Positions 19,866-31,565 of a stretch of 64,000 nucleotides of DNA are shown here, in pieces. The position numbers and the translations under genes are program-made. The notes under the pieces were generated by a model that saw only the letters and a program-made list of their open reading frames with translations, did not search any database and had not been told where the DNA came from. Each line of letters starts with the position of its first letter. The stretch's first letter is position 1. The stretch is taken from NCBI GenBank assembly GCA_902630715.1, contig CACOVO010000001.1, positions 62,001 through 126,000 on the forward strand, in the 5' to 3' direction. The stretch comes from an uncultured SAR86 cluster bacterium. GTDB taxonomy: Bacteria; Pseudomonadota; Gammaproteobacteria; Magnimaribacterales; Magnimaribacteraceae.

Positions 19866-20554
19866 ATTTTTTTTAATAGCTCTGGAAGTTTTTTCCAATC
19901 ACTAAACTTAGGAACCTCGATTTCTAGATCTGGATCCTCTTCATTCTCTTTAAACCATACTGCCTTAAATCCACAATCCAGACTCGCCTGGACATCATTT
20001 ATGGCATGATCGCCGATGTGACATATCTCTTGAGGTAGTAGATTGGTCGTTTCTAAGGCTACTTTAAACATCTTTGGATCAGGCTTATGAACATTTAGTT
20101 CGAGAGGAGTGAGGATGTAATCAAAATAATCTTTTATACCTATAATTTCTAAATCTGCATTCCCATTGGTTATAACTCCTAATGAATAATTGTTCTTCAA
20201 TAATTCTAAAGTTTCTATAACTCCGTCATAGAAAAGAACTTTATTTCTCCCTTCAAAAAAAATATCAAAGGCCTTTCTAGCTAGATCTGTAGATTCTTCT
20301 ATAGAGTATCCAGATCTTAGACCAGCTTTTAAGAAAATTTTTTGCCTCAACTCTGATAATCTATTAATAATAGTTGGATCTTCTTTCATTAATTCATCTC
20401 TTAGCAGCATACTTACCTCTCTAGTGAGGGACGCCATTGCTCCAGGATAATTTTTCTCAATCCAATTTCTAGAATTTTTTTCTGCTTCTAAAATTGTTGG
20501 CATCAGTGGCCAAAAAGTGTCATCTAGATCGAAGGAAATTGATTTAATTGCCAT
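19862..20554 (-). CDS. HAD-family hydrolase (YigB-like)
   Basis: SFDLDDTFW, GVITNGNADLEI, HKPDPKMF, HIGDHAINDVQAS. Confidence 0.9.
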   Translation of the reverse strand: MAIKSISFDLDDTFWPLMPTILEAEKNSRNWIEKNYPGAMASLTREVSMLLRDELMKEDPTIINRLSELRQKIFLKAGLRSGYSIEESTDLARKAFDIFFEGRNKVLFYDGVIETLELLKNNYSLGVITNGNADLEIIGIKDYFDYILTPLELNVHKPDPKMFKVALETTNLLPQEICHIGDHAINDVQASLDCGFKAVWFKENEEDPDLEIEVPKFSDWKKLPELLKKI

Positions 20555-21452
20555 TGTTATTTGTTTTTTTTGCTCTGGGATGAGCTTTATCGTAAACTTT
20601 GGCTAGGTGTTGGAAGTCTAATTTTGTGTAAATTTGAGTTGTGCCAATATCGCTATGCCCAAGCATCTCCTGGACTGCCCTCAAGTCTCCGCTAGATTCT
20701 AAAACGTGGCTTGCAAAAGAATGACGAAGCATATGCGGATTTATTCCCGGTATGCCTCTTAGTTCACATAACTTCTCCAATCTTAATTGTATAGATCTCG
20801 GAGATATTCTTTTTCCTTTAATATTTAAAAAAACTGCTTCTGTATTAGTTTTTTTGGTAATTATTAGATCAGACCTATGAATCAACCAATCTCTTATAGC
20901 TTGAATAGCTTTTCTTCCGACCGGCACAATTCTGGTTTTATTACCTTTTCCGGTAACAATACATGTTCTTTCTTTTAGGTCTAGGTCAATTAAATTGAGT
21001 CGACATATCTCCGAGAGCCTCAGTCCAGAAGAATACAAGAGTTCCGCGAGAGCTTTATCCCTTATTTCTGTCATCCCTTTGGGCTTAAAGTCCAAAAGTC
21101 TTTGCACTAAATCCGCATCCATAGCTTTTGGCAATAGCTGAGCTAATTTGGGTGAACTTATATTTTGGGCAGGACTAATTTTTATTTGACCTTCATTTAG
21201 AAGATATTCAAAAAAAGTTCTGCATGAAGATAATAGTCTCTGGATGCTTCTTGGGCTTAATCCCCTTCTTCTTTCAGAATTAATGAAAGTTCTCATGTCA
21301 TGTTCTTTAACTAACTGCCAGCCTTTAAATTCGTTCGAAAGGAACAAAGATAAGCTTGCAAGGTCTCTTTCATAGCTTTTAATTGTGTTTGGAGAATACT
21401 GTTTTACAGACTCTAGATAAGATAAAAAAACTTCAATATCTTTATCCAGCAT
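20544..21452 (-). CDS. xerC: Tyrosine recombinase XerC
   Basis: LLYSSGLRLSEICRL, HMLRHSFASHVLESSGDLRAVQEMLGHSDIGTTQIYTKL; dapF-DUF484-xerC synteny. Confidence 0.95.
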   Translation of the reverse strand: MLDKDIEVFLSYLESVKQYSPNTIKSYERDLASLSLFLSNEFKGWQLVKEHDMRTFINSERRRGLSPRSIQRLLSSCRTFFEYLLNEGQIKISPAQNISSPKLAQLLPKAMDADLVQRLLDFKPKGMTEIRDKALAELLYSSGLRLSEICRLNLIDLDLKERTCIVTGKGNKTRIVPVGRKAIQAIRDWLIHRSDLIITKKTNTEAVFLNIKGKRISPRSIQLRLEKLCELRGIPGINPHMLRHSFASHVLESSGDLRAVQEMLGHSDIGTTQIYTKLDFQHLAKVYDKAHPRAKKTNNNGN

Positions 21453-22115
21453 TTACGTCATATTCCTGTCAATTAATCGCGAGAGACTTTCAGAAACAAA
21501 CTCAAGAAATAAAGTATCGTTTTCTTTAGAATACTTAAGCCCTTCCTTTGAACCTAATGCAAGCATCCCCGGACACTCTGAATTTTTTATAGGCACTAGT
21601 GCACAGTCTTTGGCTTTAGCACTTTTACCAAAAATGAAACTAGATTCTTTTTCATCCATAGGACCACAGAATATGTCAGTAGCATTATATTTCTTTCCAA
21701 TAATGTTGTGAGCCTCTTTTGGATCGATCACTCTACCTTTTGGCAAATCATTATTTTTTTTAAAAAAGATTAACTTACAAAAGTCAGAGCTAAACTCTTT
21801 TAAGAATGTCTCTTCAGTCTTAGAAACGATTTCCGTAAAAGATTTACATACAATGAGGTCAAGGATTAGAGTTTTTGTTTTTTCAAATATTTTCTCATTT
21901 TCTTCAGCTATTTTGATGAGCTTGATAAGATTTTTAGAGGTTGAATCGTAGTTCTTTCTCAACAACTCAACTTGTTTTTGAATTAAGGAAACTGCTCCTC
22001 CAGTTTCGTGAGCAATTTCTAGAGCATTTAATATATGTGAGTTTGTTGTTAAAAAGTCAGGATTAAGAATCAGGAACTCTTCAACTTTTTTTGGATCAAT
22101 TGAATTTTTTGACAT
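21453..22115 (-). CDS. DUF484 family protein
   Basis: Position between dapF and xerC; VEEFLILNPDFL.. and GAF-like domain. Confidence 0.88.
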   Translation of the reverse strand: MSKNSIDPKKVEEFLILNPDFLTTNSHILNALEIAHETGGAVSLIQKQVELLRKNYDSTSKNLIKLIKIAEENEKIFEKTKTLILDLIVCKSFTEIVSKTEETFLKEFSSDFCKLIFFKKNNDLPKGRVIDPKEAHNIIGKKYNATDIFCGPMDEKESSFIFGKSAKAKDCALVPIKNSECPGMLALGSKEGLKYSKENDTLFLEFVSESLSRLIDRNMT

Positions 22116-22906
22116 TAAATCTCAGTTTCTATTTTTTTTAAATAATCTGCTCGTCCTTTTGCTGAAATGATACTTAATTCCTTTTTGTAGTCTATTAAAA
22201 GACTACCTTCTTGAAAGTTTACTTTCACAGGTGAGATCATGTTTCGCTTTAGTATTCCAATGATAGCTGCAGCGCAAGCCCCGCTTCCACATGCTAAAGT
22301 CTCTCCAACACCCCTTTCGAATACCCTTAAATCGATTTCATTATCACTTACTTTCTTTGCCAAGCCGAAATTGACCCCATCGTCAAATAATTCGTGGCCT
22401 TGTAGGCCTTTCCCCACTTTGAGGAAATCTATATCAGAGTTTTCTTCTTGGAAAATAACACCATGAGGATTCCCCAAGTTAACACAATCTAAGAAGATTT
22501 CATTTCCGTCAAGATTAAGGAATTTCCTATCGATTTCATCAGATAATACAAAAGAAGTAGAGAAGTAATCATCACTTGAAGCTTCAAGGGCCCACATACC
22601 CCCATCAGTATTGATTTTAAATTGATTAGACACGCATAGACCCTGATCTTTGATAAATTTTGATACGCATCTGGCTCCATTAATACAATTCGACGCAGGA
22701 GATCCGTCGTTATTGAATATCTTTACATCGAAATCCTTATCAGGCTCACTCGGAGGTAAAACCACAATTAGTTGATCAAAATCAACATTTCGAATTTGTT
22801 TTAGATTTTTTACTATGGTGCCGGATATTGAGATGGATTCTCTGATACCGTCAATAATTGCGATAACGTTCCCTAGTCCCGAGTAAATGTAAAGAGAAAT
22901 TGACAT
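22115..22906 (-). CDS. dapF: Diaminopimelate epimerase
   Basis: NNDGSPASNCINGARC, RGVGETLACGSGACAAA. Confidence 0.95.
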   Translation of the reverse strand: MSISLYIYSGLGNVIAIIDGIRESISISGTIVKNLKQIRNVDFDQLIVVLPPSEPDKDFDVKIFNNDGSPASNCINGARCVSKFIKDQGLCVSNQFKINTDGGMWALEASSDDYFSTSFVLSDEIDRKFLNLDGNEIFLDCVNLGNPHGVIFQEENSDIDFLKVGKGLQGHELFDDGVNFGLAKKVSDNEIDLRVFERGVGETLACGSGACAAAIIGILKRNMISPVKVNFQEGSLLIDYKKELSIISAKGRADYLKKIETEI

Positions 22907-22912
22907 AGTTGA

Positions 22913-24136
22913 CTATATTTCTAAGGCAACCAAGTCCTCGAAGGTCTCTTTCCTTTTTATGACTTCTACTGCATCTTTATTAACAAGCAACTCTATTGGC
23001 TTCAATCTAGAGTTATAGTTTGAAGACATAACAGAGCCATATGCTCCTACATCCATAAATGCCAGATAGTCACCAGGCAAAACCTTTAATTCACGATTTT
23101 CTGCAAGGACGTCGCCAGTTTCGCAAACTGGGCCAGCAAGATCATAAGTATGTGAATTTATATCTTTATTTTCGACTTCTCTCACCTCATGCCACGCTTC
23201 ATATAATGAGGGACGAATAAAATCGTTCATTCCGACATCTATTATTGCAAACCTTTTTTCACCGGCATCTTTTATATACTCAACTTTAGTGACCAATATT
23301 CCTGAAGCACCGATTATGGACCTCCCAGGTTCTAGAATAATCTTGTAATTAGTATTTTTTAAAACGTTTTTAACTTTATCTAATAAAGCCTTAGGATTTA
23401 CCTCATTTTCGTCCCTATAACGGATTCCGAGACCTCCCCCAATATCTAGAAATTCTATATGATGGCCATTATCTTCTAGTTTGGCTGCTACGCTTTTTAT
23501 ACATTCAAGACTCTCAAGAATAAGATTTTCATCTGATATTTGAGAACCAATATGACAAGCAACTGAACTTATTTTTATTAAGTTATCTTCACAAGAAAAC
23601 TTCAATATTTCATCAATCGATTGACCATCTAAGCCAAATTTAGAAGTTTTAGATCCTGTTTCGATGTATTTATGTGAGCCAATAGATATATCTGGATTTA
23701 CTCTCAGTGCGCAATTAACAGTCTTGTTCAACCTATTAGCTATTTTTGAAATTCTTTTAAATTCGCCAACTGACTCAATGTTGATTGATAAGATTTCATT
23801 ATTTACTGCATACTCTAATTCTTCGTAGGATTTTCCTACACCAGAAAAAACGATTTTATTTTTATCAACTCCGGCTGTTAAGCACCTCTTGAGTTCATTT
23901 CCTGAAACCACATCGAAACCCGATCCAAGCCCAGCTAACAATTTTAAAATATTGATATTGGAGTTAGCTTTCACCGCATAACATATAAGATCTTGTTTTC
24001 TTGTTTCTTTTTTATACTTGAGAAAGTTATTTGTAATTATTTCGTAGGAGTAAATATAACAGGGAGAGCCGAACTCCCGAGCTAGATCTATTACTGGTAT
24101 ATTCTCTATATAGAGCTGTCCATTAATACTTTTCAT
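22913..24136 (-). CDS. lysA: Diaminopimelate decarboxylase
   Basis: YAVKANSN PLP-Lys motif, EPGRSI, GPVCETGD; track start is 24160, internal Met (MKSINGQLYIENIPVID) at 24136 is an alternative. Confidence 0.95.
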   Translation of the reverse strand: MKSINGQLYIENIPVIDLAREFGSPCYIYSYEIITNNFLKYKKETRKQDLICYAVKANSNINILKLLAGLGSGFDVVSGNELKRCLTAGVDKNKIVFSGVGKSYEELEYAVNNEILSINIESVGEFKRISKIANRLNKTVNCALRVNPDISIGSHKYIETGSKTSKFGLDGQSIDEILKFSCEDNLIKISSVACHIGSQISDENLILESLECIKSVAAKLEDNGHHIEFLDIGGGLGIRYRDENEVNPKALLDKVKNVLKNTNYKIILEPGRSIIGASGILVTKVEYIKDAGEKRFAIIDVGMNDFIRPSLYEAWHEVREVENKDINSHTYDLAGPVCETGDVLAENRELKVLPGDYLAFMDVGAYGSVMSSNYNSRLKPIELLVNKDAVEVIKRKETFEDLVALEI

Positions 24137-24245
24137 GGAAGTTTTGTTCTGAAGATTCATCGGGCAACCTTAAGGGCATCTTATTGCCACATGCCATTAG
24201 ATTAACAACTAATATTAAAAGTAAAATTCTAACAATCGAAATCAT
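24123..24245 (-). CDS. lptM: Small lipoprotein LptM/YifL-like (40 aa), missing from ORF track
   Basis: MISIVRILLLILVVNLMACGNKMPLRLPDESSEQNFHEKY: lipobox LMAC-GN(K)MPLRLP; lies between argH and lysA; start overlaps argH stop by 1 nt (TAATG). Confidence 0.8.
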   Translation of the reverse strand: MISIVRILLLILVVNLMACGNKMPLRLPDESSEQNFHEKY

Positions 24246-25648
24246 TACTTTCTTTGAGATAAAATTCTCATTGCTTTTTTGACTTCTTTTTTCACTTGGG
24301 CAGGAGCGGTTCCGCCTATTTTATTTCTAGATAAAATTGTTTTTAGAGGGTTCAGATAGTTTGCGACATCCTCTTTTATTAATTTAGAAAATTTCATTAA
24401 CTCGCTGATTTCCAATTCAAAGACTTGTAGATTTTTACTTTCCGCATAAGCAACAATCTTTCCCACTACATCATGAGCTTTCCTGAATGTCATATTTTTT
24501 TCTACAAGATAGTCAGCGAGGTCAGTTGCAGTTATATGTCCTTTAAAGCAATCCTCTTTCATTTTTGCTTTATTCGGTTTCATTCCTTCAATGATAATTG
24601 ACATAAGGCGTAAACTATCTTCTGAGTAATCAAGACTGCTAAATATAAACTCTTTGTCATCTTGCATATCTCTGTTGTAAGTCAATGGTAAGTTTTTCAG
24701 TAAAGCCAAAAGTCCCATTAAATTTGCAATAGTTTTAGAAGAACCTCCCCTTATAAGCTCAGCCATATCAGGATTTTTTTTCTGGGGCATTATCGAAGAA
24801 CCCGTGCAGACTTCATCGGATAGTTCAATGAAATTGAATTGGCTGGATTTCCAGATAATCAACTCTTCACATATTCTCGAGAGATGAATGCCTAAAATTG
24901 ATAAAACTGAGGCAAGTTCTAAAACAAAATCCCTATCGCTTACCGCATCCATGGAATTTCTACTTACCTCTTTAAAACCTAGTTTCTTTGCTAGAAATTT
25001 TCTATCAATATTAAATCTTGTTCCAGACAATGCGGCAGAGCCCAAAGGCATAACATCCATTCTTGTCTGTGCGTCTTTAATCCTTGAATAATCTCTTGAT
25101 AACATCTCATTCCAGGCCATTAAATGATGACCAAAAGTGACTGGCTGAGCTATTTGCAGATGAGTAAAGCCCGGCATGATAGTTTCGGTATTTTTATTAG
25201 CTAATTTAACTATTGTTTTTTGTAGGGAGGTCAATGAGTTTGAGATATCATCAATTTTCTTGATCAAAAATAACCTAAGATCAGTTGCTACTTGATCATT
25301 CCTTGACCTACCAGTGTGTATTTTTTTAGCAGCTTCACCGGCAATTTTTACTAATCTAGATTCAATATTCATGTGAACATCTTCTAGAGATGGATCCCAA
25401 TCAAATTTATTCTGATGAATTTCTTGACTAACCTTTTTAAGTCCTTGCTTGATTTTGGTCAGCTCAATGGCGCTTATTAATTTAGCTTTTCTTAGTGCTT
25501 CTGCGTATGCAATGGAACCTTTAATATCGACTTCAAATAGTCTTTTATCAATATCTATAGAGGCTGAATAGGATTGTGCCAAGTCATTAACGCCTGATCC
25601 GAATCTTCCTCCCCATAATGGGTTAATAGAATTCTCCTTTTTAGCCAT
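24245..25648 (-). CDS. argH: Argininosuccinate lyase
   Basis: GSSIMPQKKNPDMAELIRG signature, LWGGRF N-terminus. Confidence 0.97.
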   Translation of the reverse strand: MAKKENSINPLWGGRFGSGVNDLAQSYSASIDIDKRLFEVDIKGSIAYAEALRKAKLISAIELTKIKQGLKKVSQEIHQNKFDWDPSLEDVHMNIESRLVKIAGEAAKKIHTGRSRNDQVATDLRLFLIKKIDDISNSLTSLQKTIVKLANKNTETIMPGFTHLQIAQPVTFGHHLMAWNEMLSRDYSRIKDAQTRMDVMPLGSAALSGTRFNIDRKFLAKKLGFKEVSRNSMDAVSDRDFVLELASVLSILGIHLSRICEELIIWKSSQFNFIELSDEVCTGSSIMPQKKNPDMAELIRGGSSKTIANLMGLLALLKNLPLTYNRDMQDDKEFIFSSLDYSEDSLRLMSIIIEGMKPNKAKMKEDCFKGHITATDLADYLVEKNMTFRKAHDVVGKIVAYAESKNLQVFELEISELMKFSKLIKEDVANYLNPLKTILSRNKIGGTAPAQVKKEVKKAMRILSQRK

Positions 25649-25710
25649 GTACCGTGCCTTTTTTCGAGGAGAAACTAAATATAAATTTTAGAGTTCCCCT
25701 TGTAATTATT

Positions 25711-27108
25711 TTAATATTTATAAATCTCAGATTTGAAGGGGCCTTCTTGAGGCACATTGATATAATCTGCCTGATCAGCAGATAATTTAGTCATTACACC
25801 TCCGAAACCTTCTACCATATACGAAGCCACTTCTTCGTCTAATTTTTTTGGTAAAACTTCTACCTTAATTAGCTCTTGTTTTTTATCTTCGTCATTTATG
25901 TGAGCAAATTTCTTTTCATACAAATACATCTGAGCAAGAACTTGATTTGCAAAGGATCCATCCATTATTCTAGACGGATGTCCTGTTGCATTTCCAAGAT
26001 TAACCAACCTTCCTTCAGATAAAAGAATTATGTAATTATCACTATCTAGATTGGGTTTTTCGCCAGCCTTAGTATCTCTGAAGACTTTATGCACCTGTGG
26101 TTTTACTTCTTCCCAGCACCATTCATCGCGCATGTATTGTGTATCTATTTCAGTATCAAAATGGCCAATATTGCATATTACAGCACCATCTTTAACTGCT
26201 TTAAGCATATGTCTGTCACAAACTTTATAGTTGCCAGTTGTGGTTACAATGAGATCCGTATCTTCTAGCAGTGGCTTATTGATAGAATCTTCCGTGTCTT
26301 TGTTCAACCCATCTATATAAGGCGATACAACTTCATAACCGTCCATACATGCTTGCATAGCACATATAGGATCTATCTCTGTGACTCTAACTACCATACC
26401 CTCTTGTTTGAGGCTCTGTGCCGAGCCTTTTCCCACGTCGCCATATCCAATTACAAGGGCTTTTCTTCCAGCCAAAAACATGTCTGTTCCCCTCTTGATG
26501 CCGTCATTTAAGCTATGTCTGGTTCCGTATTTATTATCGTTTTTCGATTTTGTTACAGAATCATTTACATTTATTGCAGGAACTTTAAGTTCCCCTTTTT
26601 CGATCATTTCATTTAGCCTAACAACCCCTGTAGTTGTCTCTTCTGTAATTCCGTGTATGTTCTCTAATATTTCTGGATATTTATTGTGGGCCATCGCAGT
26701 AAGATCACCGCCATCGTCGAGTATCATGTTTGCGTCCCAGGGCTTGCCATCACATAAGATAGTTTGTTCTATACACCAATCGAATTCTTCTTCCGTTTGC
26801 CCTTTCCATGCAAATACAGGAATACCGGCTTCTGCTATTGCAGCTGCAGCATGATCTTGTGTTGAAAATATGTTGCAACCTGACCATCTAACTTCGGCTC
26901 CAAGTGCAGTTAAAGTTTCAATAAGAACAGCGGTTTGAATGGTCATATGTATACAACCGAGAATCTTTGCACCTTTTAACGGTTGTTCATTGCCATATCT
27001 TTCCCTCAATTTCATTAACGCAGGCATCTCGGATTGGGCTATTACAATCTCTTTTCTCCCCCAATCTGCCAATGTTATGTCAGCAATTTTGTAATCTTTG
27101 TTACTCAT
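25711..27108 (-). CDS. ahcY: S-adenosyl-L-homocysteine hydrolase
   Basis: [27 protein letters not shown]-terminal YKY. Confidence 0.98.
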   Translation of the reverse strand: MSNKDYKIADITLADWGRKEIVIAQSEMPALMKLRERYGNEQPLKGAKILGCIHMTIQTAVLIETLTALGAEVRWSGCNIFSTQDHAAAAIAEAGIPVFAWKGQTEEEFDWCIEQTILCDGKPWDANMILDDGGDLTAMAHNKYPEILENIHGITEETTTGVVRLNEMIEKGELKVPAINVNDSVTKSKNDNKYGTRHSLNDGIKRGTDMFLAGRKALVIGYGDVGKGSAQSLKQEGMVVRVTEIDPICAMQACMDGYEVVSPYIDGLNKDTEDSINKPLLEDTDLIVTTTGNYKVCDRHMLKAVKDGAVICNIGHFDTEIDTQYMRDEWCWEEVKPQVHKVFRDTKAGEKPNLDSDNYIILLSEGRLVNLGNATGHPSRIMDGSFANQVLAQMYLYEKKFAHINDEDKKQELIKVEVLPKKLDEEVASYMVEGFGGVMTKLSADQADYINVPQEGPFKSEIYKY

Positions 27109-27112
27109 AATT

Positions 27113-28270
27113 TTATCCCTTTAAAGCTTCAGCTTTATCTGTTTTTTCCCATGTGAAGGCAGACTCTTCTCTCCCAAAATGGCCATAGGCTGCTGTAGAT
27201 TGATAGATTGGCCTTTTTAGATCTAACATATTAATTAATTGTCTAGGTCTTAAGTCAAAATGCACTCTTATAAGATCAGAAATTTTGTCTTCATCTATTT
27301 TTGAAGTTCCAAATGTATTAACACTAATTGAAGTAGGCTCAGCAACACCAATTGCATAAGACACCTGAATTTCACACTTATCTGCCAGACCAGCAGCTAC
27401 AATATTTTTGGCAACATATCGCCCTGCATAGGCAGCTGACCTATCAACTTTGGAGGGATCTTTTCCCGAGAACGCACCGCCTCCATGTCTGGCCATTCCA
27501 CCGTATGTATCTACAATAATTTTTCTGCCTGTAAGTCCACAGTCTCCAACCGGTCCTCCTATTTCAAACTTGCCAGTTGGGTTGATGAAATATTTTGTAT
27601 CTTTATTTAACCAATTAGAGGGCAATATAGGCTTTATAATTTCCTCCATCACACCCTCCTGGAGATCTTTGTATGAAATATCAGGATCATGTTGCGTCGA
27701 TAACACAACTGCAGAGATTGATTGTGGTTTTCCGTCATCACCATAGACAAAACTTACCTGACTTTTTGCATCTGGCCTAAGCCAAGCAAGTTTTTTACTT
27801 TTTCTAATGAAGGCTTGCTGTTCAACAAGCCTGTGAGAATAAGTAATAGGAGCCGGCATCAAAACTTCTGTTTCATTCGTTGCGTATCCAAACATTAAAC
27901 CCTGATCTCCAGCACCCTGCTCAAGGTCCTCACCTTCGCCTTCATTAACTCCTTGTGCAATATCTTGTGATTGTTTTCCAATGGCGTTTACAACCTCACA
28001 AGTATTACCATCACAACCAACATCTATGCTGTCATAACCTATGCCTAGAATTACTTTTCTTGTGAGCATTTCAAGATCTGGTTCAGATGCGCTGGTGATT
28101 TCCCCTGCTAAAACTACAAGATTGTCTTTGACCAAGGTTTCGCAAGCTACCCTTGAATCAGGATCATCCTTAAGCATGGCATCCAAAACTGCATCTGAGA
28201 TTTGATCTGCCATTTTATCTGGATGCCCCTCTGAAACGGATTCAGAAGTAAATATTTTATATTCAGACAT
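27113..28270 (-). CDS. metK: S-adenosylmethionine synthetase
   Basis: [55 protein letters not shown]. Confidence 0.98.
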   Translation of the reverse strand: MSEYKIFTSESVSEGHPDKMADQISDAVLDAMLKDDPDSRVACETLVKDNLVVLAGEITSASEPDLEMLTRKVILGIGYDSIDVGCDGNTCEVVNAIGKQSQDIAQGVNEGEGEDLEQGAGDQGLMFGYATNETEVLMPAPITYSHRLVEQQAFIRKSKKLAWLRPDAKSQVSFVYGDDGKPQSISAVVLSTQHDPDISYKDLQEGVMEEIIKPILPSNWLNKDTKYFINPTGKFEIGGPVGDCGLTGRKIIVDTYGGMARHGGGAFSGKDPSKVDRSAAYAGRYVAKNIVAAGLADKCEIQVSYAIGVAEPTSISVNTFGTSKIDEDKISDLIRVHFDLRPRQLINMLDLKRPIYQSTAAYGHFGREESAFTWEKTDKAEALKG

Positions 28271-28399
28271 AGAGTCTCCTTACTTCGAAGAGCGCGTATT
28301 TTACACAATAAGTATGTTTTTACTAAAAAAATAAGCTTTTTGTCAGTATTCCTATATACATAAAAAAATATTTCAGCGAAAATATGATATCTCCAAAAA

Positions 28400-30388
28400 A
28401 TGACTAAAATTTTAAGCTCCCAATCAGCAAATGCACTTCGGATTCTCGCTGTTGATGCTGTTAGTCAGGCAAATTCTGGACATTCTGGAATGCCGATGGG
28501 TATGGCCGATATAGCCGAAGTTCTGTGGCAAAAACATCTAAACCACAATCCAGGAAATCCGAATTGGTTTAACAGAGACAGATTTGTACTATCTAATGGG
28601 CATGGATCAATGCTCATTTACGGCCTTCTTCACCTGTCGGGTTATGACTTATCAATTCAAGATCTCAAAGATTTTAGGCAGTTACATTCTAAAACCGCAG
28701 GTCACCCAGAATTTGGAATAACCCCAGGTGTTGAAACTACCACTGGACCATTAGGACAAGGAATCTCTAATGCTGTAGGGATGGCTATAGCTGAAAAGGT
28801 CTTAGCTTCAAAATTCAATACTGAAGATTACAAAATTTTAGATCATATGACTTATGTATTCGCTGGAGACGGATGCTTGATGGAAGGTATTTCTCATGAA
28901 GCTTGTTCTTTAGCAGGAACTCTAGGCCTTGGAAATTTAGTCGTCTTGTATGACGATAATGATATTTCAATTGATGGAAACGTAGAGGGTTGGTTTACAG
29001 AAGATATTCCGAGACGATTCGAGTCCTATGGATGGGATGTAATTCCAAATATAGATGGACACAATTTTCATGAAATAGATCAAGCTCTAGACAAAGCTAA
29101 ATCAAACAAAGACAAGCCCACTTTGATATGTTGTAAGACTATTATTGGCAGCGGATCTCCAAATATGGCTGGAACGGCGGCTGCTCACGGAGCTATTCTA
29201 GACTCTGAAGAGATAGCCCTGATTAGAAATTCCCTTAATTGGGATAGAGATCCATTTGATATACCTGAGGAAATATATGCTGATTGGGATGCAAGAGAGG
29301 CTGGAAAAATAAAGGAAGAATCATGGAACGAGCTTTTAGATCATTATGCTCTCAAAAATCCTGAATTATCTGGTGAATTAAAACGACTTATTGACGGCGA
29401 TTTACCTGATGATTTAGAACAAAGTATCTTTTCTTTTATAGAAGAAGTGCAAATGGAACTTCCAAAAATAGCAACAAGAGTCTCTTCTCAAAAAGTTTTA
29501 AATGTTTTAGGCCCCCTTATTCCAGAACTATTGGGTGGATCTGCAGATCTTACAGGTTCCAATAATACTAATTGGGATGGGACCAAAGAAATAAGAATAA
29601 ATGACTTCAATGGAAACTATATTAATTATGGAGTCAGAGAATTCGGTATGACAGGAATTATGAACGGTATGGTTTTACATGGCGGCATAAGAGCTTATGG
29701 TGGAACCTTTTTAACGTTCTTGGACTACGCTAGAAACGCAGTAAGAATGGCTGCGCTAATGAAAATACAAACGATACTCGTCTATTCTCACGATTCAATT
29801 GGAGTTGGTGAAGATGGCCCTACTCACCAGCCTGTTGAACAATTAACAAGCCTTAGAACCACTCCTAACCTGGAGACTTGGAGGCCTTGTGACACCTCAG
29901 AAACCGCCATATCTTGGCTAGCTGCATTAAAAAATTCGGATAAACCAACTGCTCTGATACTTTCTAGACAAGGTTTACCCAATTTTGAAAGGAATAAAGA
30001 TCAAATAACTTCAATTATAAAAGGAGCCTACATACTTTATGAACCAAACGAGAAGCCTGATCTGATAGTTATTGCCACGGGTTCAGAGGTGGAACTTGCT
30101 ATGGCGGTTGCTGAGGAAGTAAAAGAAAAAACTCCAATTAGAGTTGTTTCTATGCCTTGCTCTGAGAGATTTGATAGGCAAACTGATGAATACAAAGAAT
30201 CTGTTCTTGGTAAAGGAATAAGAAGAGTAGCGATTGAAGCTTCTCAGGCCGATTGGTGGAGAAAATATGTTGGTCTCGAAGGAGAAGTGATAGGTATGGA
30301 TTCTTTTGGAGAATCGGCACCAGGAAGTACATTATTTGATCATTTTGGATTTACCAAAGAAAAAATTATTTCTAAATTAGGTATTTAA
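28400..30388 (+). CDS. tkt: Transketolase
   Basis: [54 protein letters not shown]. Confidence 0.97.
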   Translation: MTKILSSQSANALRILAVDAVSQANSGHSGMPMGMADIAEVLWQKHLNHNPGNPNWFNRDRFVLSNGHGSMLIYGLLHLSGYDLSIQDLKDFRQLHSKTAGHPEFGITPGVETTTGPLGQGISNAVGMAIAEKVLASKFNTEDYKILDHMTYVFAGDGCLMEGISHEACSLAGTLGLGNLVVLYDDNDISIDGNVEGWFTEDIPRRFESYGWDVIPNIDGHNFHEIDQALDKAKSNKDKPTLICCKTIIGSGSPNMAGTAAAHGAILDSEEIALIRNSLNWDRDPFDIPEEIYADWDAREAGKIKEESWNELLDHYALKNPELSGELKRLIDGDLPDDLEQSIFSFIEEVQMELPKIATRVSSQKVLNVLGPLIPELLGGSADLTGSNNTNWDGTKEIRINDFNGNYINYGVREFGMTGIMNGMVLHGGIRAYGGTFLTFLDYARNAVRMAALMKIQTILVYSHDSIGVGEDGPTHQPVEQLTSLRTTPNLETWRPCDTSETAISWLAALKNSDKPTALILSRQGLPNFERNKDQITSIIKGAYILYEPNEKPDLIVIATGSEVELAMAVAEEVKEKTPIRVVSMPCSERFDRQTDEYKESVLGKGIRRVAIEASQADWWRKYVGLEGEVIGMDSFGESAPGSTLFDHFGFTKEKIISKLGI

Positions 30389-30390
30389 AA

Positions 30391-31545
30391 ATGCTCTACA
30401 AAAAGCTTAGTGAAGTTAGCTTAAGTGGAAGATCAGTTTTACTTAGATCAGACCTAAATGCCCCAATCGAGAATGGAATTGTTTCCAATAATGAGAGAAT
30501 TGTAAGATCTTTACCGACAATAAATTATATTTTAGAAGCAGGATCACGTTTGGTAATTATGAGTCATCTTGGACGCCCTATTGAGAATGACTTATTTCAG
30601 AAAGAATTTTCTCTCGCACCTATAGTCTCGTCGATGGAGAGCTTGTTAAACAGAAAAATTAATCTTTACTCTCTATCAGAAATTGAGGATTTGGAACATT
30701 TAGATGAAATTTCTTTCATTGAAAATACGAGGTTTAACACAGGAGAAAAGAGCAACGATACAAATTTATCAAAAAGATTAGCAAACTTGGCTGATTTATT
30801 TGTAATGGATGCATTTGCTACAGCTCATAGGGCACATGCTTCAACAACGGGAGTAATAAATTTCTCTAATGATGCTTGCGCAGGAATTTTATTAGATGAA
30901 GAACTGACCTCTTTATCGAAAGTTAAAGAAGATTCTAAAAACTCGATAGCAATTTTAGGAGGTGCTAAGATCTCTACAAAGATAGGCTTGATAGATTCCT
31001 TTTCAGATTCTATGGATAAAGTCATCCTTGGAGGAGGTCTAGCTAATACTTGTCTGGCGGCGAAAGGCTTTGATGTAGGCGGGTCTTTAATTGAAGAATC
31101 TTCGCTTATGTATGCCAAAGAACTAATTAAAAATCCCAAAATAATCGTGCCTGAAACAGTTGTAGTTTCAGATAGTCCTGAAAAAAAAGGTCGTACTATC
31201 CATGTAAATTCATTAAATAAAAACGAATCTATTTTTGATATTGCTCCAGAAGCTCTTTATGAATTGAAGCCTATTATTCAAAATTCAGGAACAATTTTAT
31301 GGAATGGTCCAATTGGCTTTTTTGAAAAGGAAAATTTTGCTAGAGGCACGCTGACGATTGCTGACATGATAGTTTCGTCTAAAAGCTTTTCAGTTTTGGG
31401 TGGAGGGGATACTATCGCAGCTGCGGAGAAAGCAGGAGTTATTGATAAGATTGATTACGTTTCTACTGCTGGTGGAGCATTTCTTGAATTTATGGAAGGA
31501 AAAAAATTGCCTGCGGTTGAAGCTTTAATGGATAAATTTAATTAA
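30391..31545 (+). CDS. pgk: Phosphoglycerate kinase
   Basis: LLRSDLNAPI, HLGRP, GGGDTIAAAEKAG. Confidence 0.97.
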   Translation: MLYKKLSEVSLSGRSVLLRSDLNAPIENGIVSNNERIVRSLPTINYILEAGSRLVIMSHLGRPIENDLFQKEFSLAPIVSSMESLLNRKINLYSLSEIEDLEHLDEISFIENTRFNTGEKSNDTNLSKRLANLADLFVMDAFATAHRAHASTTGVINFSNDACAGILLDEELTSLSKVKEDSKNSIAILGGAKISTKIGLIDSFSDSMDKVILGGGLANTCLAAKGFDVGGSLIEESSLMYAKELIKNPKIIVPETVVVSDSPEKKGRTIHVNSLNKNESIFDIAPEALYELKPIIQNSGTILWNGPIGFFEKENFARGTLTIADMIVSSKSFSVLGGGDTIAAAEKAGVIDKIDYVSTAGGAFLEFMEGKKLPAVEALMDKFN

Positions 31546-31565
31546 ACTGGGTTATGGAGAGGAGT

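Noticed and set aside
20544-21452. Tyrosine recombinase as evidence of an integrated mobile element
   Set aside because: It is XerC in its standard dapF-DUF484-xerC-HAD housekeeping context; no att sites, and the tRNA-Arg at 17.9 kb is intact with no flanking integrase.
26381-26854. 157-aa + strand ORF
   Set aside because: Antisense shadow of ahcY; Ser/Pro-rich low-information translation.
28271-28399. Possible SAM/SAH riboswitch between metK and tkt
   Set aside because: The metK leader is short and AT-rich with no recognisable SAM or SAH aptamer core.
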